Assembly (NCBI GenBank): GCA_946699065.1
Contig: CAMPDV010000261.1
Location: 310,001 to 374,000, forward strand
Reading direction: 5' to 3'
Origin: Loxodes magnus
Taxonomy: Eukaryota; Ciliophora; Karyorelictea; Loxodida; Loxodidae
DNA: 64,000 nucleotides
In this document: in pieces, positions 36,368 to 49,294 of the stretch
Position numbering within the stretch: the stretch's first letter is position 1
How the letters are laid out: every line of letters begins with the position of its first letter
Program-made: the position numbers and the translations under genes
The notes under the pieces: generated by a model
Database searches by the model: none
Told to the model about the DNA's origin: nothing
What the model saw: only the letters and a program-made list of their open reading frames with translations

Positions 36368-38923
36368 TCAAAAGAACTTCTTTTTTGAACCAGATCTACT
36401 TCTTACCTCTCCACCCCATGCTCTCCGTACTGGTGCTTTATTTTCTAGATTCCATGTGTTATTCATCATAAGTTCGAAATATCTGTCATCTTCAATTGAA
36501 CAAGAAATATTATTATAATATTCAAGCCATTCTTCCATTGTAACTCTGGAATCTCTTCCATTTTCACCTTTCTATATTAATAACTTACTGCAATTGAATG
36601 GTGAATCTCGAAAGTATCCAAAAATTCACACAAAATATCATCTTCTGTTTTCTTTCCTGATTTGACATCAGGGTGATTTTTAGCATTGTATACTCCTTTT
36701 AGATCCTTTAACTCTAAAACACCATCTCTACTTTTATCAATTTTCTAAAACGCTTTTTTGCATATGTTTATGCGAAATTAGTTCATAGGTCCTCTTATTT
36801 ATCTTAAAAGTTCATCATAATCAATAGTTCCTGAGCCATCTCTATCGAAAGCCTTAAAAACCCAAGTAATATCATTTTGTTGAATATCAATTCTGAAGTC
36901 TTAAATTGCTTTAGAAAACTCAGAAAATTCTAAAGTATTATTGTTGTTATCATCCATTATTTTAAATTGCTTCTATAGTCCTATTATTCCTCTTGCTCCT
37001 CTCTTAAGTAGTTTACTTCTAAATCTCTCTAAAATTTCTTCTATTGATCCTTTTTATGGCATTCCTATTAAACTTTGCTTTCCAGCTGGAGTTTGATTTC
37101 CTATATTTGGACGATTTTACGTACTATAATCAACAGGATTTGGAGAAATACCGAAAGGAGGAGATTTATGATGATCAGCAGCTCATGCGGCTCTTCCTAG
37201 AGTAGGTTCTTTAGCTCCTACCTAGCCCGCCCAAGCTTTCTTAATTTCCTATTGACCTGATAATTTCCAAGTATTATTAATCATTAGTTCAAAGTACTAG
37301 TCATCATCTGAATTAAAAATTACCTATAGATATTGAAATATTATTATAATACTCTTCAAACTCTTCAAGAGTTACTTTATAGTCATTTCTTGCTTTATTT
37401 GATACATTATGATGTTATTCGAAAGTTTCTAAAAAATCCTCCAAAATATCATCTTCTGTCTTTTTTCCAGATTTCACATCTGGATGGTTTTTTGCATCAT
37501 AAATGCCTTTTATATCATTAATATCAATCATACCTGATCCATCTTTATCTAATTTTTTAAATGCTTTTTAAACTAAAGCTCTTCTATTTTGATTCATTGG
37601 TCCTCTTACTGCTCTCAAAAATTCATCATATGAAAGCTCTCCTGAACCATCTCTATCAAAAGCATCAAAAATTCTTCCAATATCGATTTCTTATATTTCT
37701 ATTCGATAATCTTTAATAGCTTTAATGAATTCTTACTTATCTAAAGATTAGCTGTTATTACTATCCATTAATTTAAAATATCTTTATAACCCTATTATAC
37801 CTCGTGATCCTCTTCCTGCTAATTTGGCTCTAAATTTCTCAAATAAGGCTTCAATTGTTTTTCCTCCTGTTGAAGGGCATAGTTTTTACTACTGTCTTGA
37901 ATCGTTTCTTTAAGCATTTGCATTTGCTAGCTAATTTTTTATAATTTATTTATAATTTAAAGAAGCTGCAGATTCTCCTTTTCTAGATGGAGCTCCTTCA
38001 TTAAGTTTCCATGAATTAGTCATCAAAAGTTGAAAATATTCGTCGCTATCAATGCAAGCACTCACATTATTGTAATATTCCTCCCATTCCTCTCTATTTA
38101 CAATTCTTTCTCCAGTTGTTTTTCCAGAAATACTATGGTGCATTTCGAAAGTTTCTATGAATTCAAGGAGGATTTCTTCCTCAGATTTTTTACCCTATCT
38201 AACATCAGGATGATTTTAAGCATTAAAAGCATTTTTGATATCATTTATATCAATGAATCCTGATCCATCTCTATCAAATTTATTAAATGCTTAGTTAACT
38301 AATGATTTTCTAAATGAACTCATTGGTCCTCTCATAGCTTTTGTAAACTCTTCGTAAGAAAGAGATCCATCCTTATTTATATCAAAGGCATTGAAAAGAA
38401 CTTAAATTTCTTAATTTGAAGCATCAATTCTATATTCTTTAATTGCTTTTGTAAATTAATATATATCTAGGTATCTTGATTCATTATCGTCTAGTATTTT
38501 AAAAGACCGTGAAAGACCAATTATGCCTCTTACTCCTCTTGCTGCTAATTTCTATCTAAATTTTTCCAGATAGTTTTCAATAATAAGTTATTCTTGGGAA
38601 TTTGTTATCTTTTATGGAGAAAACTTTCTAGTTGAAGCTGATTAATTACTAAATATTATGCTTGCAAATTCTTCATAGTTAAGAAAACCATCACTACTAA
38701 TATCGTAATGCTTAAATAGCATCTCTATCTCTTCTTAAGAATTTATAACTATTCCGATCTTTTAAACTGCCTTTATGAATTCTTGCAAATCAACAGTTCC
38801 TGTGTTGTCTAAATCGTAATACTTAAATGATTTCATCAAAATATTTTCTGGGCTTTGATGTAAATTTCTTTTTTACTCGAGTCTATTTCTTAATTCTTAC
38901 TCAAAGTATTATCTTACGCTCAT
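36368..38923 (-). CDS. Triple-calcyphosine EF-hand calcium-binding protein
   Basis: 840 aa in three exons (introns 36572-36588 and 37308-37323), ATG 38923-38921, stop TGA 36370-36368. After an N-terminal EF-hand pair (YYDLDNTGTVDLQEFIKAV, HYDISSDGFLNYEEFASII), three consecutive units each follow the calcyphosine plan: a start FRxKLxxRGxRGIIGL, EF-hands such as DINKDGSLSYEEF and DRDGSGFIDINDI, NHPDVxxGKK, E-x(2)-FLETFE, an EYYNNxS motif, then a YFELMxNxW-type end. Calcyphosine (CAPS/CAPSL) is a ~190-aa calcium-binding protein enriched in ciliated cells, so three fused copies are unusual. In unit 3 the first and last loops lose some Ca ligands (DDNNNNTLEF, DKSRDGVLEL). A role in calcium signalling in cilia is inferred. 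Confidence 0.88.
36572..36588 (-). other. Intron, 17 nt
   Basis: Minus-strand GTAAGTTATTAATATAG. Splicing joins HHSIA to KGENGRDSRVTMEEW, matching the equivalent segments of units 1 and 2. Confidence 0.85.
37308..37323 (-). other. Intron, 16 nt
   Basis: Minus-strand GTAATTTTTAATTCAG. Splicing restores YYNNISISIDDDQYFELM, equivalent to YYNNVSACIDSDEYFQLL in unit 1. This is the shortest intron found in the window. Confidence 0.88.
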
Positions 38924-40777
38924 TATAGATGCAATATAAGTAAAATAAATGTTTAGCTTTTAAATTTATAATTTAAGCTAAATAAGCTTCTATAAGACTT
39001 AATCGAAAATCTAGAAATAATATTTTTCAATAGATTCACAACTACTAAATTTAAATACTCATATCATGGAAATCTTTGATACTTCAACTAATTTAAATTT
39101 TATGATATTTTGTATTATAAAACATTGTTTCTATATATTTTGCTTTTATTTACTTCATTGCAATTCATTCCTAACATTTTATCTAAATACTATTTTAACA
39201 TTTTTAAATACCATTTATTAAAGGAAACTGATGCAATTTTAATGATTACTACATATGTATGATCTTACATACTCACTTGATACCTATTCACTTCTGTAAT
39301 TTAGAATAGCATTTTTTTATTGTATATTTATTTTATTTTTAATTCAATTTTTATAGATTCAAAAAAGAAAAAATATTCCTTTAAAAAGATTAAAAATAAA
39401 GGCTAATAATAGAAATGGTATAAGTATCTAGAATGAATTATTTTAGCAATACTATACCTAACTGGTTAATGCTAAAGTTCTTATTTATTAAAGTGTATTC
39501 AATATTCCTTTCTTTTAAGAGATAATTTACATCTCAATTATTAAATTATAGTTCAAGCCATTTTCCTATTATTCAATTATGATCAGCTTTCTTTAATTCT
39601 CGCTACTTTAATTTACTTATTTAAAAATTAAGAAAATATCAAATTATCACATAAGAAGGATGAAACGAAAGATGCATTAATTATTTTTTTCTTGCTTTTG
39701 CTTAGAATTTTCTAAAAAATTGATTTTCACACTCTTAAAAAGGTGTAAATAAGCATGGCAAAATATATATAAAAATATATTTATAGATTATTAGACTATC
39801 CTTAAGTAAAACCTTACTATTTAAACCACTAGACAAACAATTAATTTAATTAGACTATCCTATAAACCTCAGTTAAATATTTAAAAGGATAAATATGTAA
39901 AGCAGCATCAAATATATAAAATACTTAGTAGTATTTGCACATCTATCTACTTAGTACAAATATAAGAGCTTAATAAATAAAAATGATAATAATATATTAG
40001 TGGAAGCTACATTCAATGAATCACAAATACTCTATTTATTTCTTTTAATTCTTCTGTATATTTTCATTATTTTGCTAAGGTTATTTTATTAACTTAAAGC
40101 TTATTAACTAATTGCGAAATCTTCTAGCTTTCGATTAAAAATACAATAAATTATAAATATTATAAACTACCTCAAATTAAACCATTTAATTTATTTTTGC
40201 TTATTTTGTAATAATCAGTAAAACTAGACTAGATAGTATAGCGAAACATCGCCTTTTATTTTTTTCTAGCTATAAGTAAAGAATTGAAATTTATTAAAAA
40301 GAGAAATTTTAGTTTTTACTATAAATTAATAAAGTTATATATACTAGACATAAACTCATTTATAGTGTTATCTATCTAATTCTAAAAGATATTACAATCT
40401 AATGAAGATTAATACTTTTAAAAGTTAGATAATATAACATTTTTTGTTTAATATACTTCATGGTTTTGGATTTATTGTTTATAGGTTCTTTCTTAAAATA
40501 CTTAATTACTTTAATACAATATTATCGCCATTTAGATATATAATGCTTCCTATTAATCATATTCTAACTATCTAAACTTAATGCGATTATTCTCTTTTAA
40601 TAATTGAAAGAAACTAATAAATTAACTAAGTTAATTTAAAACTAAATAAGTGAAAAAGTAATTAAACAATTTAGAAGAATTTGAATTAAAAATGTAATTT
40701 TAGGAAATAAGCTTTCACAAAAGCTTCTTATTTTGAAGACATATTAGTTTAAAGAATGCTAACTTCTGTAAATAAAA
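38924..40777. other. Intergenic region, 1.85 kb
   Basis: Very AT-rich, no coding frame, RNA gene or repeat recognised. Confidence 0.5.
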
Positions 40778-43700
40778 TCAATTAATTTTAAAATAAAAAG
40801 TTTATTCAGTATTTGTTTCTGCTTTTATTTCAGGAATTTCCAAATCGGCTGCCTTTTATGTTTATTCTCCTTACTAATGTACATATATTGGAGATTCTTC
40901 ATTCTGCAAATCAGCAGTTTGGATGTTTGATAACTGAGAAGTGTCTGAGAATTCTAGAATACCTTTATTTTCTTACTATAAGTTCTCTGACTCTTAGTTA
41001 TCTAAACATTCTGAGGAAATTTCGTGTTCCTATGTCAATTCTAGTACAACATGATTTACTGATTCATTTTAAGCAGATCTTAGCTATGCTATCTTTTATT
41101 AAACAGCTTATTCATTATTTTGCTCTATTTTATCGACTTCCTTTAGGATATTTTCTTAAACTTGCTCTAAATTAGGTTTTTAAATTTAATTGTTTGCTTA
41201 TTTATTTGATTCTTTCTGGTCTTGAGCTATTCTCTTTATAACTATCTTAGGAGTTGATACCTTTGTTATGTAGATATCTTCAGGACGAACTCTTTCTTCT
41301 TTCTCTTTTCATATGGATAATTAACCATCCTAACTTCCTACTGCAAAAAGATGTCCATAGTTACCTGAAATGGCTGAGATAGCGTTTACAGACTAAATTA
41401 TTAAAACTTACAGGATGAGCGAATAAATCTACAGTGCAAATAAGATTACTTTACCCTCTATTAAATTATTGCTTCCAAATCTTAACATGTCCATCTTTTC
41501 CTGCAGAATACAGTTTAACGACATCAGTGCTAACATCAAGATCGTTTACTCAGTCTTGATGAGCATTTGAAATAATTTGCTCATCGTCAAATTTACCCCA
41601 AGTTCTTATTGAACGATCTCTACTTCCTGTTGCCAAATAATCATTAAGGATAACCATTGAAGTCACTGTATCAAAATGTGTTGATTCAAAGTGTGGAAGA
41701 ATTTCGAGTGTATTTAGTTTGAGTCTATGTATTTTGTGGTCTCTTCCTCCATAATACAACAAATCTTTATGATTGACTAAGGAAAAAATATCCAGGTTTT
41801 TTTCTTTTTCATCTAATGCTAGTGAAGACTTTTTTTAAGTTAAATCTTTTCTTAAATCCCAAAATAAAAGAGAATAATTTGTCTAGCTTCCTTTTCCTGC
41901 AGTAATGAAGTAATTATAATCCTTAATATAAGACAAAGTTCTAATTCTATCTTTGTGTCCTTTAAGCATTCCTACGTGCTAAAAGCTATTAATATCCCAA
42001 AAATTTACTATTTTATCGCAAGCAGCAGCTATAAGTTTTCACTCTGGGATAATAATTACTTTTCCGATAAAGTTTCCATTTGTTTCAATTGATTAAGTTT
42101 CCTTTTGTTCATCTATATTATAAATCTTTAAATTTTTAAGTCCTGAACTATATAAAACATTTTCATGACTCGCGATAGAAAGAACAGGACCATTGTGAGC
42201 TTTTATATTTTACATAATTGTATAACTTTCATTTGAAGATGGCTAAAAATATTCCTACGCTTAATTTTTCTCTCTTTGTTTTTTACCAAATGATAGAGTT
42301 TATTAAGCATTAAGCCTTTCGAAAACATCATCTTTATCATTCTTATGAGTAGACTCGGCGGTAGTGGATCTTTTTTATCTTGATTATAATTTGTTTTTTT
42401 CTCTTGCCTTTTATAGACTGGTAATATTGATATTAGCATAATTTTAACAATTTCCTTCCTTTTTAGCTTGAACTTAAGGAGATGAATTTGATATTTTTTC
42501 AAATTACTCCAATAAAACTTAATACCGCTACTGCATTTTCTTAATCTCCTTTTACTATTTGTGCATTTACTTTATTATATCTAAGTCAGTACAAGCATTT
42601 TTATCATCAAGTTGATTTAAAAGCATCAAATTTAATTCTTCATACTCTTTTTCTACTTAACTTAATTAAAGTTGATGTTAAGCTTCTTCCATTCTTACAA
42701 CTTGAATTGCTTTTTCCAATTTCTACTCCAGCTCTTTAACTACTAGTTCTTTCTTTCCTATGTTTATTTGTAGTTACTTTGACTTTTGTTTTTCTTGTAC
42801 AATATATCTTAGCGAGATATGCATGATTTATACTATAATGTCTTACTACTAGCAAACTTCTTATATCTTGAATTGAAAATCTTCTAGTACATCTTCGGAG
42901 CAATTATCTTCATACTCTTATATTTTTTATTCGTAAAAGCAGCATTATTCTTCAAGACTTTCTAATTTTTCTTAATTGCTGGTAATTTCTTCCTCTAGTT
43001 TCTAAATTTAAGAACTTATTTCTTCTTTTTGATCTTAATCAGAATTTTGTTTCTAGATTTCTAGTTTTTCTTTCTATAGCTTAGTGTTTGCTTGTTGTTA
43101 TCTAAGTAATTCTATTTTGTTTTCAATTGCTTTCTTTTTTCCCAAAGAAGCTTTAAGGTTTTATTTGTTCTCCCTTAACATTGATAATTCTTGAATCTAG
43201 AAATTAAGTCATTCTTTAGGATCTTTTGATGGATTTTGCATACTAGCAGTAGTACTATAAACAGAAGTATTGATTGATTAAGAAGTTGATAATTATGATG
43301 TTTGATTTTTAGGAGTAGTTAGATTAATTGTAAAAGAGTTTTGCTAAGATTTTTTCTAATTTTTCTCTTACTAAACTTATTTTAGAATTTGAGCTTAGCT
43401 ACTTAGCTTTTTTATTGCTTCTGATTTATGAAAAATTTGTATGTCTTTTAGTTTAGATTCAGCTTATAGTTTTTGAATTTACTTATCCTTTTAGAATGCT
43501 TCTTTTTTCATTTATATAAACTATTTTTACTAATTTATCTTAAATTCAGCGAAATCCTTATTTTGATCTTTTAGTCTTTTTATTAAATCAGCTTTTTAAC
43601 TTTTAATTCTCTGAACTTCTTGATCTAAAGCTAGAAGTTTAGATTTTTACTTTTCGTTAAGCTTTAATAAATCTTCTTAGTTCTTTATTTTCTTTCTGTA

Positions 43701-45758
43701 GTCTTTAATTTAGTTCTCTAATTCTTTTATCTTTGATTGAAATCCAGTTTGTTGTTCCTAGGTCCCACTTCCTCTCTTTTGCTTTTCAAGCATCAATATT
43801 TCTTTTTCTAACTCTGAAATTTTGGAAATATAAGAGAATTACATGTCATCAATAAGATTTTTTTACATTGTTTTAAGACTCTCTTAAATGCTTAGGATTA
43901 ATTCCTCTTTTTCTTGCAATGTTCCTTCAACTAGTTAGAGTTCTTATTCTGTTGATTTTATATTAGACTCAAACTTCATTTATTGCTATTAAGACTCATA
44001 ATGCTACTGATTTATTTTTGCTTCTAATTATTCTTATAGCGAATTTATCTAAAATTCAATGTTTTAGCTAACACTTCCTTTTATACTCTGAGCTAGAGTT
44101 GATTACTACAACTATTGAATTTTATTTTCCTATCTTTGTTTCATTTTCAAGCGGAGTCTAGCAAGTTCTTTATGAAGAGACTCTATTTCATCATTTTTTT
44201 TAGATAATAGTTGTTAATCTTCTTCACTTTCTTTTACCATTTTTTCAAATTCAATTTACAAATCTTTTTTTTAACTAACTTCTTCTTCATAAGCCTTCTA
44301 AAATTTTTCAGCTCTCTACTATAGCTCAACATATAAAGTTTGCTTATTTAAATCTTGCTCTTCTTCACTTAAGTTTAGCTTTAAATTGTTACTTTCTAAT
44401 ACTTCTAAGCATTTTTCGTATTTATATCTAGACTCATCTCTTTATTTTTCACTTTCAAATATTTTTATCTTCATTTCGTTTAGCTCGCCTTAGACCTATA
44501 AGTTTGTTCTTTGTAGTTATGTAATCTAGTTTTCTAACTCTGAAATTTTCTATTTTACATCTTGAGACTAAGTACCTTATCCCTAATTTTTCAGCTTAGC
44601 TATCTCTTCCGCTAAGTTTTCGCCACCTCCAGAAACAACTCTTTTATAAATTTTAAGTTCATTAGTTAAGTCATAAATCTATTATCTTAGTTATGAAATC
44701 AAAACTTAAGCTGGATCTGTATTTATTACTGGCTTATTTTTTATATGTCTTGCTCTTGTGGCATATTTTAGAGTATTTAAACTTTCCTCAAAATTTATTT
44801 CTGCAGGAGATATACAGGCTATTATTGTTGTCATTGCGTTACCTCCTAAACTATCCTATAAAATTCTAGTTAGTTTTGAATCTCTATAAGGAACATGGGG
44901 TTTTTTCTCATCAGTCAAAGCACTTATAACATTTCCAAGACAAAGAAGCCCTTTATTGATATTGATTCCTTCTTTCATTGTATCTCCTTTAGCTCCAGTT
45001 CTTTTTAGTCTTTCACTTCCAGCAAGATCTACAAAATGTAGTTTTGATGTAAAATATTAAGTTTCACCATCTTCCATTAATTTATTCTATTCCAATGAAA
45101 TAGTAAAAATTGCATGGGATCTTGAACTATGAGCATTCATAAGTGTACTTGCTGTTGATCTGTACAAAGATCCTCTTTATAAGCATCTCATCAACTCTTC
45201 TCAAGATTCAACAGTTTGTTCGTGAAGTCCAAGCAAAGAAATTTATCCTGTCTTTGACTCTCTGATCTAAATTTATTTCCTTGGTTAAATTAGATTTTTT
45301 CCGTTAGAATCCAGCAAATCGTGTATTTCTTCATTGTGTATCTCACAGAAAGAAGCTTTAGCAACGAATTCTGTATTTTACTTTCTTTCATTCATTTGCT
45401 CGAACAGTAAATTTATAACTCTCGGAACCAGTCCTTCATCATCCACTCCAATTGTGACATCTCCTGTTCCCATGGTATAAGTTTTTCCACTCCCAGTCTA
45501 TCCATAAGCTAAAATAGTAGCATTATAACCTTCAAAACAAGTCATGCAAAGATTTTAAACGCTGTTAAAAACTTCAATTTGTAGGCTATTAGGAGAAAAC
45601 AATTTATCAAATTAAAACTATCTATCTTATCCAATCTATACTGTATTTTACTCATCAAAACAAATAACGCACGATTTTTCCATTTCGATAATTTCAGTTC
45701 CAATCATAGGCCTTATTCTTAGAAGAACTTATACATTTTTTTCATTTCTATCCATCAT
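40778..45758 (-). CDS. KIF21-like kinesin-4: motor, coiled coil and C-terminal WD40 propeller
   Basis: 1653 aa, one intron (41393-41411), ATG 45758-45756, stop TGA 40780-40778. Motor domain ~8-335: [11 protein letters not shown]-loop [12 protein letters not shown] (~88), switch [15 protein letters not shown] (~205), switch [18 protein letters not shown] (~248), NVISALTD and [20 protein letters not shown]. The neck is followed by a long coiled coil (~365-1090). WD40 repeats occupy ~1185-1480 ([65 protein letters not shown]). A Q/E-rich tail of ~150 aa ends the protein. Motor plus C-terminal WD40 is characteristic of KIF21A/B, plus-end motors that pause microtubule growth and have been linked to cilia. 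VESWEELM (TGA 45203-45201) and other sites read TGA as Trp. Confidence 0.92.
41393..41411 (-). other. Intron, 19 nt
   Basis: Minus-strand GTAAGTTTTAATAATTTAG. Splicing joins VDLFAHP to [14 protein letters not shown] inside the last WD40 repeat and keeps the 1653-codon frame. Confidence 0.88.
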
Positions 45759-47956
45759 AAAGATTATTCCTTTAATTAACTTTAAACTTTTACTTTTGTA
45801 TATTTAACTATTTTTTTAAAAACCTTACTCAAATAAACTCTCGCTCAATAGAACTTCTGTGCTTTTATTATGCTTTAGAAATCCATCATCACATAGAATC
45901 TAGTAAAATTTAGCTTAATCCTTTTAAATAAGTAATCTTAACTAAGGAGAACTATAAAATGAAATAATACCATCACTTTTCAATACAAGATATGATAGCC
46001 AATTAAAGGCACTATTTTCTCTTTTGCATTGTAATTGCTTTTATACGAGATTATTGTAAGATCACTAAAGCTTATTTAAATGTCCTGCTTAAAATGATGA
46101 AATAATTTTAATCTTAAGCTATTACTCAGTATCTCATAGTTAGCTTTTTACACTTATTAAACAATAGCATTTTATTTAAAATTATAGAATTATAGAACTT
46201 CTATAAAGTTAATTTTATAACTGTCAAAATAGAAGATATGGATTAGGTGAGGGATAGATAGTTAAATATTAAGCCAATTTAATTTAGAGCTTATTATTGG
46301 CTCTAATACTTTTAATAGAAACAGTTTAGAAGTGCTAAATATGAGATTTGATAAATATTTTATCTTACTCTAAATAATTTATCCTTATTAAGCAGTATTT
46401 AATTTTAGCCTTTATTAAATAAACTTATTATTTCTCTATAGTTATAATTAAATGCAAAACTTTATTTTATATAGCATCAAAATTGCTACTTGGCTATATT
46501 AAAATAATAATTGGGTAGATTAAAAAAATCACTAACTATAACTAAATGTTAAATTTGGCTACTTTGTAGTCTTGATTGGGTATATTTAGTTGTAATATAT
46601 ACAATGCTATTAGAAAGTATAATATAGGAATTATGAGTTATCTAAATAGTATTTAATCAATTAAAAGGATTATTTTAGTTATATTTACCTATATAATTTA
46701 GACTAACATTTGTGAGTTCTATATCAGTGAACTTCTATCTAAGTTTTAGGTTAAATGTTAGTCACTTTGATAAAGTTCGTGGATAAGCTTCATCTAAACT
46801 TAGGGGTATTTATAAGCTTCTTAGACTTAATAACTTTAAATAAATTTAAACTATTATTATGACTTAATTTTAGTAAATTTTCAAATGTTCACTTTATAAA
46901 ATGAAGATAAAGCTTAATGAATTGTAAATTACCTTTATACCGTTAATATTTAAATATCTTCAGTCTAATTTATAAAAGCAAGGCTTAAATTTAAAGCTAT
47001 TGGTCACTTTTAATTGATTATTGATTATTTTAATAACAATCTTTAGTAAAGCAGTAATCTAAATTTATAAAATAGTGCTTATTAATATAATCGCTTTAAT
47101 AAACTAATATGAAGTTGACTTTTACTATTCTCTACTTTTCATTTACATATAAATATTTTAGATCTAAATAGTTATCTAAGAGAAATAGGTAAAACTAGAT
47201 ACACTCATATGTATTATAAGCATATTTAATCCAATATTTAATTATTGAATGAAAAACAATTGATCGCTTTTGTTCTGCAAAGTAAAGGTTTACATAAAAG
47301 AGTTAGTTAGTTAAATATAGTAGAATTAAGGAAAATTTGTAAATATAGTTAATTATATTAGAAGTTAAAATTGCAAAGGCTATAATCTTCATAACTATAA
47401 CCCTTTGTCTCTATATCAAAATAGAATATCATTTAAATTATTTCATCAAATTAGCAAACCTAAAATCTAAAATTATATATAAACTACTAAGAATAAAAAA
47501 TAGAGATACTAGCAACTCTAAAAATAAGTAATAACGTAAATTAGAAATACATTTAAATGAAAAATAAAATTAAGCAACACATAAACTAAGAAGACTAGCA
47601 CTTTATGTTAAAATTATTATTAAAACCTTTAGAAATGTTAAAAATTTGTAATAAACTTAGAAATAATGATTAAAATAAATGTTAAAGTTATTACATAAGG
47701 AAATCTAAAAACTAAAAAGGAAATTAAAATAAGCTTATGCAATGTTTAGTATAATTTAATAAATAATTATTCTTAGTCATACTAGATTTTAAACTTCTTT
47801 CTCTGTTTATCAATGAAGATGCAAAAAAAAGTTAATGAAAAAAAAATAGAAAAATTTCTGATTTAGGTGGAAATAGAATTTAGGTATATTGATAATTGTT
47901 AATACATGGAAAATAGAGTAAATACATAATTAATTATGTATATATTACAAGTTTCT
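45759..47956. other. Intergenic region, 2.2 kb
   Basis: AT-rich, no coding frame supported. Contains the 11-bp inverted repeat listed separately at 46701-46763. The left end should hold the kinesin promoter (minus strand). Confidence 0.5.
46701..46763. repeat. Perfect 11-bp inverted repeat with 41-nt loop
   Basis: GACTAACATTT at 46701-46711 is exactly complementary to AAATGTTAGTC at 46753-46763. It could form a hairpin in RNA or be a chance match in AT-rich DNA. No neighbouring feature explains it. Confidence 0.5.
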
Positions 47957-48862
47957 TCAATTAACTAAATCGACTAGATCATACTTCTCACAAAGATTCA
48001 AACAGTTTTCATATTCTTCTTCACTTCGTTATCCTTCCCATACAGGCATTTATATTGGAACCATAGAATCACAAAAATCATTACAAGTATCGGGCAAATT
48101 CCATTGAATTTCAAGATATTAATCATTTGCATTTTCGCACATATCTTCACAATTTTCGTCTCCATTACATGTAATTTCGCAATCTATATAATAATTGGAA
48201 TAATGAGAGTCTCTTGTATGAGAAGTAGTTTAAAGGAATTTTTGGATAATAGATTTATGTTTCTTTTTCAGTTAAAGAAAGTTATCTTACTACTTAGATT
48301 CACTTTTTTCTGCTATCAGATCTTTTACACTTATATCTAGGTTTAAATTATCATTTTGGCTATCCTTTCCGTAATTTCTTCACTCCTATATTCCTTTGTT
48401 AACAGATTCTACTTTTCATTGTCATTCTTATATTTTTTAATCTTTATAGCTTGGCTTGAAGTTTAAATCATCAAATTCTAAGGTATGCAATCTGTTTAAA
48501 GTACTTTAAGCATTCAGTATAGCTAAACAAAGATCAAAGCATCCAATTACATGAAACTTGCTACAAAACATACTACAGATAGTAGTTACAGAAGTTAAAT
48601 TTGTAGATGTAGATTGATAGACTTCTTCCATAGCAATACAAGTTTCATAGCATTTTATATTATCTTTGCAGTAATCTTAGCAAAAATCAGAGTCTTGATT
48701 TTTAATAAATTTAACAAAGTCTTGTTAATTATTTTTGGATTTTATTTCAAAGTCATCACTAAGTTCAGTCTTTTAGACTACAGCTTATTCGGTAATTCTT
48801 GTAGTTGAAACAAAGGATGGAAACAATATCAAAAATGAAAAAAGCAAAACTATCTTCATCAT
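47957..48862 (-). CDS. Secreted Cys-rich protein with signal peptide, unrecognised
   Basis: 301 aa, single exon, ATG 48862-48860, stop TGA 47959-47957. The N-terminus MMKIVLLFSFLILFPSFVST is a clear signal peptide. The mature protein has two Cys clusters around a charged middle. The first (~60-120) reads CQDYCKDNIKCYETCIAME and CSMFCSKFHVIGCFDLCLA; the second (~225-300) reads CEITCNGDENCEDMCENA, CNDFCDSM and CLNLCEKYD. The repeated C-x(3)-C spacing suggests paired helices tied by disulfides, as in CHCH-like or saposin-like folds. No membrane segment after the signal, so the product is probably secreted or lumenal. I do not recognise the family. Confidence 0.75.
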
Positions 48863-49294
48863 TTTACTTTATGAGTTTAAGCTTCTTTTAAGATCAAAAT
48901 CCTGTTTATAAAACGATAACTTGCTTTGTTTCTAAAACTTTTCCCTTATTAATGAGCAATCAAGATTTGAATTAAATGGGTTTATTCTACTTTAGATGCC
49001 TAGCTTTAAATATGTTGAATACTTTTATAATTAGACATTAAGGAAAAGATAGAAATTAAATAAAAATTAGTATAAAAATGTATAATTATAAAATAGCTTC
49101 AAACAACATATTCACAACTATAACCTTTTAATTTTATTTTTAATTCAGCTTTTAAATTATTATATACCAAAATGGAATTGCTTTCATTTTTGAAGAAAGC
49201 TTGAAACTATAATAATTAGAGTAAGGATAAAAGCTTAGAAAAAGAAAAGATGAAAATATATTTAATAAAGTAAATAAAAATATAAACAAATTTA
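48863..49294. other. Intergenic region
   Basis: AT-rich, no supported gene. Confidence 0.5.
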
